The translations under genes were made by a program, and so were the position numbers. A stretch of 64,000 bases of DNA. It comes from Corylus avellana (taxonomy: Eukaryota > Streptophyta > Magnoliopsida > Fagales > Betulaceae). Where the stretch lies: positions 23,242,046 through 23,306,045 of the forward strand of contig NC_081547.1 of assembly GCF_901000735.1 (NCBI RefSeq), read 5' to 3'. This document shows, piece after piece, positions 57,725 through 64,000 of the stretch. Below the pieces are notes generated by a model. It made no database searches and was not told the DNA's origin. It was given only the letters and a program-made list of their open reading frames with translations. Each line of letters begins with the position of its first letter. Position 1 is the stretch's first letter.

Positions 57725-58792
57725 ACATTTGCCACAGAGTGATATTAGAGGATGAAGAAAGGGAAAACCAAAGAAAAAGAGAGAAATGGGGACACCAAAA
57801 AAAGGGAGGGCCGGAGGATGGAGGATGGAGGATGGAGACCGCGCCTACACCTCCTCTGGGCAGCCTCGCGAGGAGAGGTGGTGAAAATCTCAAAGAGATA
57901 TGGTGTTTCCCAAGAAAGGATTCCAGAATAGTGAAGGTCAAAAGATACCTTGTTACTGAATTAAAAAATAAGAAGAGAATTGCCAGGATAAGTAGGGTGG
58001 GGTGGAGAATACAAAATACACTGTGGATGGTCTGCCAATCCCAACCATTGAAGTTAAGTTCTGATTCAAAGATTGAAGGAGAATTAGAGAGGGAGAGTAA
58101 ACATCATATGTATCTCTTGGCTTTGTGCAAAACCAAGGAAGGCATTCTAGGACATGCTGGAAGGTAGCCACCATAAGCTAAAGACTATGACTACCAAGCC
58201 AAGCAAGAGTGACTCGCTTCTATTAGCAACTTATCATGAGGTCTCTCTGAAACAGATCCCCACCCTCTCTCCCCTCCCTCCCCAACCCCGTCGCCAATTA
58301 AATTGTTTCAATTTTATCTCCTCCTCTATCCTTATTGTTCATATATTCAAAATGTAACATTATGGACGCTCTAGTTTAACACAACTAATGTTGGGCATTC
58401 AGTTTCATTTTCACTTCTTTTCACCATTTATTTATTATATTATTATTTTTTTTGCTTAAATTGTTTAAAAGCTGAAAAATATTCCTTAATGGTATTATAT
58501 AAATGAAATATATTATGTTTAGGATATCAATAAAATGAAGCTCAAAGAAAGAAGGATCCCATCTCCATAGGAAGGGCTATCTCTCAAGGAATGAATACTC
58601 TTTTTAAAGTTTAAGGGTCTTACCGGAGAAAAGAATAAACTTGATTCATAATTTTATTCAAAGTTTCATATCTATAACAAACATTCCATAAGAAACATTT
58701 TAAACAATGACGTCCAGTTCATTTCAAGAGTTGCATGAGTGTGTAAACACCATTGAAAAAGCTTAAAGTGGGTCTCTTTGAGGAAGACTTAC
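57725..58792. other. Intron of the second gene copy
   Basis: 57745-58245 is parallel to A 35840-36340 (same direction). Beyond 58245 the two copies differ completely: A continues into copia relic, while this copy continues to exon 58899-58793. Confidence 0.65.
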
Positions 58793-58899
58793 CATGGACT
58801 CTTATTAATCACATAGTACATCCATTTTAACTTGTCTAATTCTGATGCATCAGCATGCTCCTTCAGCCAATCTCTTAGAACTGGATTACTACACCAAAC

Positions 58900-59205
58900 C
58901 TGAATAAAAAATAAAAAATAAAAATAACTACAATAATTTTAGTAAGAGGCCCAATACTATTAACATAACTGTATGAAATGATTGAGTTATATTTTCAAAT
59001 TATAGCAACCTCAATTAAGTCCAAATGAGACATTCCAAAAGAAACCAGTTATTTCATTGTTTAAAGAAAACATGTACATGATATAAAGATCCTTGTGTGG
59101 CATTTCAGAAGTGGAAAATATGCTTTGCATTGATACCACAGGATCCCAACTACTCTGCATGTTACCATTTTTTTTAAATCTTTATCCCAAAATAAGCAAC
59201 AATAC
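58900..59205. other. Sequence upstream of the last recognised exon
   Basis: AT-rich. No Nudix-domain exon was recognised here or between the LINE pieces further right. Confidence 0.45.
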
Positions 59206-59570
59206 TTTTTTTTTTTTTTTTTGATAAGTAATAAGTGTACTATCAAAACGTGCAACCCATGTATACAAGAGGTATAAAGGGTAACCCCTATTGACTAGAA
59301 AATGATTTACAAAGCTCTAAGAAATCAGAAAAGGTGGGACTCCTGCGAGTTCAACCAAGTCCTGCTCCAAGAGAACAAAGTATGTAACGCCAACTTCCTC
59401 AACTCAATCATGCCGCTCTCCTTATCCTCAAAGCTGCGTGCATTCCGTTCACACCATAAACACCACATCACACATAATGGGACGAGCCTCCACATACGCA
59501 AAGCATGCCTATTACCCAATTGACCCCTCCAAATTTTCAAGATAACGATAAGAGGCATTCACATATTCAC
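59206..59570 (-). mobile_element. LINE 3' end fragment
   Basis: T run at 59206-59222 followed by GATAAGTAATAAG, the inverted LINE tail. The minus strand encodes MWRLVPLCVMWCLWCERNAR and SFEDKESGMIELRKLALHTL, the ORF2 C-terminus. 5'-truncated. The upper end is approximate. Confidence 0.8.
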
Positions 59571-59898
59571 CTAGATGAACTATCTCAGACCTCTTATCTG
59601 ACTTGTACAAGAACAAACAAAAGGTTTTCTCAAGTCAAATGGACAAGTCAATCTTGGGAGATCTAGGCAAGAAAAAGCTAAAAACAATTCAAGAACACCA
59701 ATCAATGAGGCACTGAATTATAAGAAATATACCTTCTAAAAGTCATTGACATCCTGTAATAAATTATCTCAGCCTTTTGTTGTCCATTTTCAATTCAAAT
59801 CAATTCTTAGGGAATATGAGTATGGGTTTTCCTTATTAATTCATTTTTGTTGTCCATTGACATCCTGAAGGGTATGGGTTTTCCTTGCATAAATTCTT
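59571..59898. other. Spacer between LINE fragments
   Basis: No gene seen. The words TTTGTTGTCCATT and TATGGGTTTTCCTT each occur twice between 59775 and 59885, suggesting a small local duplication. Confidence 0.45.
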
Positions 59899-61290
59899 CT
59901 TTTTTTTTTTTAAGTAACTGAAATTCATTAAAGGGCACAAATGCGCAACTCAAGTACACAAGAACTATAGAAAGAAACATCTAACTAGAAAAAGATAAAA
60001 GATCAATAAAATCATGAGAGCTAAAAAACTGAAAGCAATTAAAGGCAGTCGTCCAATGGTAGAGGGTATTGAAGAAAACTGCCTTTAATTCCGTCACCGT
60101 CCTCTCACGGTCTTCAAAAGTACAATCATTTATTTCTCTCCAAATACACCACATTAGGCAGGACAAAACCATCTTCAACATTGCTGCACAATGAAAACTA
60201 TCAAATTGCCCTCTCCAATAGGTGAAGAGGTCTACCACTCATCTCTACCACTCATCTAGGCATAACCCAATCTAACCCAAAAAGACTGAAAATAGTATTC
60301 CATAAAGCACTAGCATCGAGGAGTAAGAGATGATCAATGGACTCCCCACTCCTCTTACATATGCAACATCAATCTACCACTATGATATGCCGCTTCCTTT
60401 GGATATTCGTAGCGATGATCTTCTCGAACGCTGCCAACCAACCAAAGAATGCCACTCTCGAAGGAACCTTAATCCGCCAAACCAAAGAATGACACTCTCA
60501 AAGGAACCTTAATCTACCAAATACTCAAAGGGAAATGAGTACTTTCATGGGGAATTAGGACATTGTAGAACCATCTGACATCGAATAACCCTCAGATGGG
60601 CCCCAACAAAGCTTGTCTACACCCTGCCTCTCAGTCTGAAGCCAAGAAATCCACCTCCTAGTCATGCACTACACTAATAAAATTAAAGTTCCATTGATAG
60701 CGTCACTAGAGAATTCTAAATGATCAGCCATGGAAGCATCCTTAAATCGAGCCATACTGAATAACTTCAGAAAAGCTACCTTAAGTGCCTGATCCATACA
60801 CCACACATCATGCCAAAATCCAATCCTATAGTCATCACCCACCTCAAATCTAGTATGACTAGAAAACTCCCCCCAGCTCGTCATATTGTTCCAAGGACCA
60901 CCCCATACGACACATGAGCATCATTAGAACACCAAGCACCCCACGAGCTACCATATTTAAAATCCACTTCCACGCTCCACAAAGCCTCTCTCTCATGTAC
61001 ACATCACCATAGCCACTTTCCCAAGAGAGCTCAGTTGAACAGAAATAAATTTTGAACCCCCAACCCCCTTCAATGATTGGAGAACAGATCTTAGACCTAC
61101 TTACTAGGTAAAATTTGAACTCTTGACCAACAACTCCCCACAAGAAGCCCCGTTGTAACTTCTCTAGGTGATTGGCAACACCAGCAAGTAAGTAGGCATA
61201 TTAGATAAAGTGCTTTTGATCAAAGTAATCCTCCCATCCTTTGACAAGTACATTTTCTTCCAACTAACCAAACGACGCTCTATCGTAAGA
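59899..61290 (-). mobile_element. 5'-truncated, decayed LINE
   Basis: T run 59899-59910, then inverted 3' UTR. The minus strand gives the ORF2 C-terminus (MLKMVLSCLMWCIWREINDC), the region WGEFSSHTRFEVGDDYRIGF near 60840, and the end of RT up to about 61290. Several frameshifts. A stretch of about 44 bp is tandemly duplicated around 60437-60520. Confidence 0.8.
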
Positions 61291-61399
61291 ACTAAGATGA
61301 GGTGAACTACTCAGCATCTAATTACATCTTTTGATTTATCTGTACTACCCAAAACATTATTTACTACTTGGTTATTGACCGTCAAAGAAACACATCAAA

Positions 61400-64000
61400 A
61401 ACTAAAAGTTGTCTCAAATTTTGTCCTAAAATTGGTGTATCTGATGAGGGGAAAAAAGGAGGAGTTGGCGGTTTTGTTCAATTCTATTGAAGCTTCTACA
61501 ATGCAGTATAATTCTGATTTGGGAGGCATTTCTGCCTATGTTCCTGCTCCCAAATGAATTGAGGAGCTTGAGGAATGTGAGAGGGTCGAATTGATGGATC
61601 ATGAAGCTTAACATCGTAGCATGGAATGTAAGAGGGTTGAATGCCCTCAGAACAAGGTTGTGTATTAGGGGTCTCTTGAAAGAGTGGAAAGCAGATATAG
61701 TGTGTTTGATTGAGACTAAGATGGAGGCTATCTCCCGTGAGGTGATTCATAGTCTTTGGGGAGGTCAACATGTGGGGTGGAAGTATAAAGGGTCTAATGG
61801 TCTATCGGGGGGGATGTTACTGATGTGGGATAAGAGGGTGGTGGAGTGTAAGGAGGAGTGTGTGGGGCATTTCACTTTGGCATGCTCTTTTCAAAATGTG
61901 GAGGATAACTGGGTTTGGGCTTTGGGGGGGTGTATGGGCCGAATGAGGATGTGGAGTGAAGGGCACTCTGGGAAGAGCTGGCTAGTTTGATGAATGTGTG
62001 GGAGGTCCCTTGGTGTTTTGGCGGGGATTTTAATATTGTATGGTTTCCTAGTGAGCGCTCTAGTGTTTCTTATAATTCTTCTGGCATGATGGACTTCTCG
62101 GACTTCATTTCAAAGAACAATTTGGTGGACATTCCGATGATGGGGGGTCAATTTACTTGGTCTAATAATCAAGAAAATGAGATTTGGTCTAGAATTGACC
62201 GGTTCTTGCGATCCTCGGATTGGGAAGATCACTACCCAGCAGTGTCACAAAGAAGACTTCAACGCCTGCTCTCCGATCACTTCCCTTTATTACTGGACTG
62301 TGGGGGCTCCTTGCGGACGTAATAAGTGTTTTAAATTTGAAAATATGTGGCTTAAAGCCGAAGGTTTTGTTGACAAGGTTAATTCTTGGTGGGAATCTTA
62401 TTCGTTTGAGGGTTTACCTAGTTTTGTGCTTGCTAATAAATTGAAATCCCTTAAATTAGATTTGAAAAAGTTGAATGAGGAGGTGTTTGGGGATATTGGG
62501 AGGAAAAAGAAGGAGTTGTTGGGAGGTATTCAGGAGATGGATGAGTTGGCAGAGTCGAGAGGCTTAGATCAGGAGGAGAAGTTTTGAAAGGCGGATATGT
62601 TGAAAAAATTGGAGAATACCTTGTTGTGTGAAGAAATTCATTGGCGCCAAAAATCGAGAGCTTTGTGGCTCAAGGAGGGGGATTGTAATACTCGTTTCTT
62701 TCACAAGGTGGCTAATTCTCATCGCAGGTACAATCGTGTGGAAGTGCTTCGTATTAATGGCGTATTATCCGATGATCCAGCTGAGGTAAACGATCACATT
62801 GTGCAGTATTATCAAAGCTTATACTCAGAACAAAGCACTTGGCGACCTAGAATGGATAACCAACCTTTTTTGTCCATTGATGAGGAGGATAATAGATGGT
62901 TAGAAAGAGATTTTGAGGAAAAGGAGGTATGGGAGGTGGTAAAAGGCATGGATGGTGATAAGACACTGGGTCCAGATGGCTTTTCCATGGCTTTTTTTCA
63001 AGCTTGTTGGGATGTTGTTAAACAAGATGTTAAGGCGGTTTTCACTGAGTTCCAACGTAGACGTCAATTGGTGAAGAGCTTGAATGCAACTTTTACTTCA
63101 TTGATACCGAAAAAGGCGGATGCGGTGAAGATGAAGGACTTTCGGCCCATTAGCTTGGTGGGAGGGGTGTACAAAATTGGGTCTAAGGTTCTTGCCAATA
63201 GGATGAGAACTGTTTTGGGTAAGGTCATATCCTACTCCCAAAATGCTTTTATTGGGGGTCGACAAATCCTAGATTCTGTTCTCATTACAAATAAATGTGT
63301 GGATAATCGCATGAAATCAGGGGTGACAGGTGTTCTTTGTAAATTGGACCTGAAAAAGGCTTACGACCATGTGAATTGGGACTTTGTTTTGTATTTGCTG
63401 CATAGGTGCGGGTTTGGCGAAAGGTGGAGGGCTTGGATAGAGTGGTGTATTAAGTCGGTAAGATTTTCCATTCTTGTGAATGGTTCTCCGGAAGGCTTCT
63501 TTAACAGTTCAAGGGGAATTCGGCAAGGGAATCCTCTCTCTCCGTTACTTTTTATGCTTGTTACGGAGGCATTGAGTAAGATGGTGAATGCGACGGTTGA
63601 TCAAGGCCTTTTGATTGGATTCTCAGTGGGAAATAGGGTCTTATCGGAGTTGGTGGTCTCTCACTCTTTATTTGTTGATGATACTTTGATTTTTTGTGGA
63701 GCTTCTATCGAGCAAATCCGGTATGTGCATCTCATTCTCTTATGTTTTGAAGCTGTTTCGGGTTTGAGAGTGAATCTTGGAAAGTCAAAGATTGTCGCTA
63801 TTGGTGAGGTGGAGAACATTGCGGTTTTAGCTAATATCCTTGGGTGTAGTATTGCCGATTTGCCTATGAAGTATTTGGGTTTCCCTCTTGGGGCGCCGTA
63901 TAAGGATATGGTTATGTGGAATGATGTGATCGAAAAGATGGAGCGTCAGATGGCAGGTTGGAAGAGAATGTATCTCTCTAAATGAGGTCGTTTAACTCTC
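61400..64000 (+). mobile_element. LINE with ORF1 end and most of ORF2, runs off the window
   Basis: The ORF1 tail (KKEELAVLFNSIEAS... to TGA at 61555-61557) is followed by the ORF2 ATG at 61601. Same subfamily as 39591-42224. The 3' part is outside the window. The left boundary is approximate. Confidence 0.8.
61601..63985 (+). pseudogene. LINE ORF2, frameshifted
   Basis: Endonuclease starts MKLNIVAWNVRGLNALRTRL. A frame change near 61930 and a TGA follow. The next frame carries [19 protein letters not shown] and then shifts again near 62290. A TGA at 62585-62587 and another at 63983-63985 interrupt RT. The RT box reads SLFVDDTLIFC, with V in place of the usual A of FADD, and KTLGPDGFS replaces KAPGPDGFS. 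Not functional. Confidence 0.85.

Larger units (their letters stand above)
49034..58899 (-). pseudogene. NUDT3: Nudix hydrolase 3 / DPP III-like, second copy, 5' part, broken
   Basis: Two good exons remain. 58899-58793 encodes VWCSNPVLRDWLKEH... to INKSPW, splicing in phase to an SCLDEN... exon. 49099-49034 encodes DSKLDVTIGPYETYEDALFG followed by YK. Between them the exon equivalent to 35826-35655 is reduced to about 26 bp (near 57699-57724) with its acceptor AG lost, and is cut off by copia DNA. Exons equivalent to 35548-35295 and 35193-35112 are not found. Exon 58899-58793 belongs just upstream of the A exons but is absent from contig A. Together with contig B this forms one second gene copy, which cannot encode the complete enzyme. 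Confidence 0.75.

Overview
This window is plant nuclear DNA, most likely from a woody eudicot (family not resolved). The evidence is split genes with GT-AG introns, Ty1/copia and Ty3/gypsy elements primed by initiator tRNA-Met, plant L1-type LINEs with a C-terminal zinc knuckle, a tRNA-derived SINE, and several MITEs. It is a scaffold rather than finished sequence: six gaps are exactly 100 N (unknown size) and one is 230 N. Transposable elements make up most of it. I found no prokaryote-like operon, CRISPR array, rRNA or true tRNA gene.

Layout. At 1-2095 lies an internally deleted gypsy relic with a SINE in one LTR. At 2947-3617 (-) are the first two exons of a Tubby-like protein 8 (TLP8) gene. 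From 3618 to 8420 is intergenic DNA with a second SINE and a 943-bp hAT-type non-autonomous element with an 8-bp target duplication. At 8421-8591 (+) is the first exon of an organelle-targeted Rossmann-fold protein, cut by a gap. From 8692 to 13503 (-) are two decayed copia pieces.

The centre, 13.5-59 kb, is dominated by two copies of one host gene, a plant Nudix hydrolase 3 / dipeptidyl-peptidase-III-like (peptidase M49) fusion. Copy A (13527-35826, -) carries 13 in-frame exons for the C-terminal 497 residues, including HECCH and EEAKAD zinc motifs. The second copy is split between the B contig (37935-46490, last seven exons, + strand) and the C region (46591-58899, - strand). Flipping the gap-bounded B contig makes B and C collinear with A. 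The simplest reading is a tandem or haplotypic duplication in which one contig was scaffolded backwards.

The copies date the transposon insertions. A holds a copia element with identical 170-bp LTRs (16773-22339) where B keeps the empty AACTT site. B holds a LINE inside a Tourist-like MITE where A has only the MITE. A and C carry different LINEs in the same intron. C has lost exons and is a pseudogene. A TIR element in A (about 15.5-16.4 kb) has captured a piece of a berberine-bridge-enzyme-like gene.

The right end (59.2-64 kb) is three LINE pieces: two 3' fragments on the minus strand and a decayed LINE running off the window on the plus strand. The LINE at 49.9-54.5 kb has an intact 1211-residue ORF2. 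I see no new multi-gene system. The most notable observations are the inverted contig, the gene-capturing TIR element, a 15-nt LINE insertion with a 19-bp target duplication, and the fused Nudix-M49 gene.
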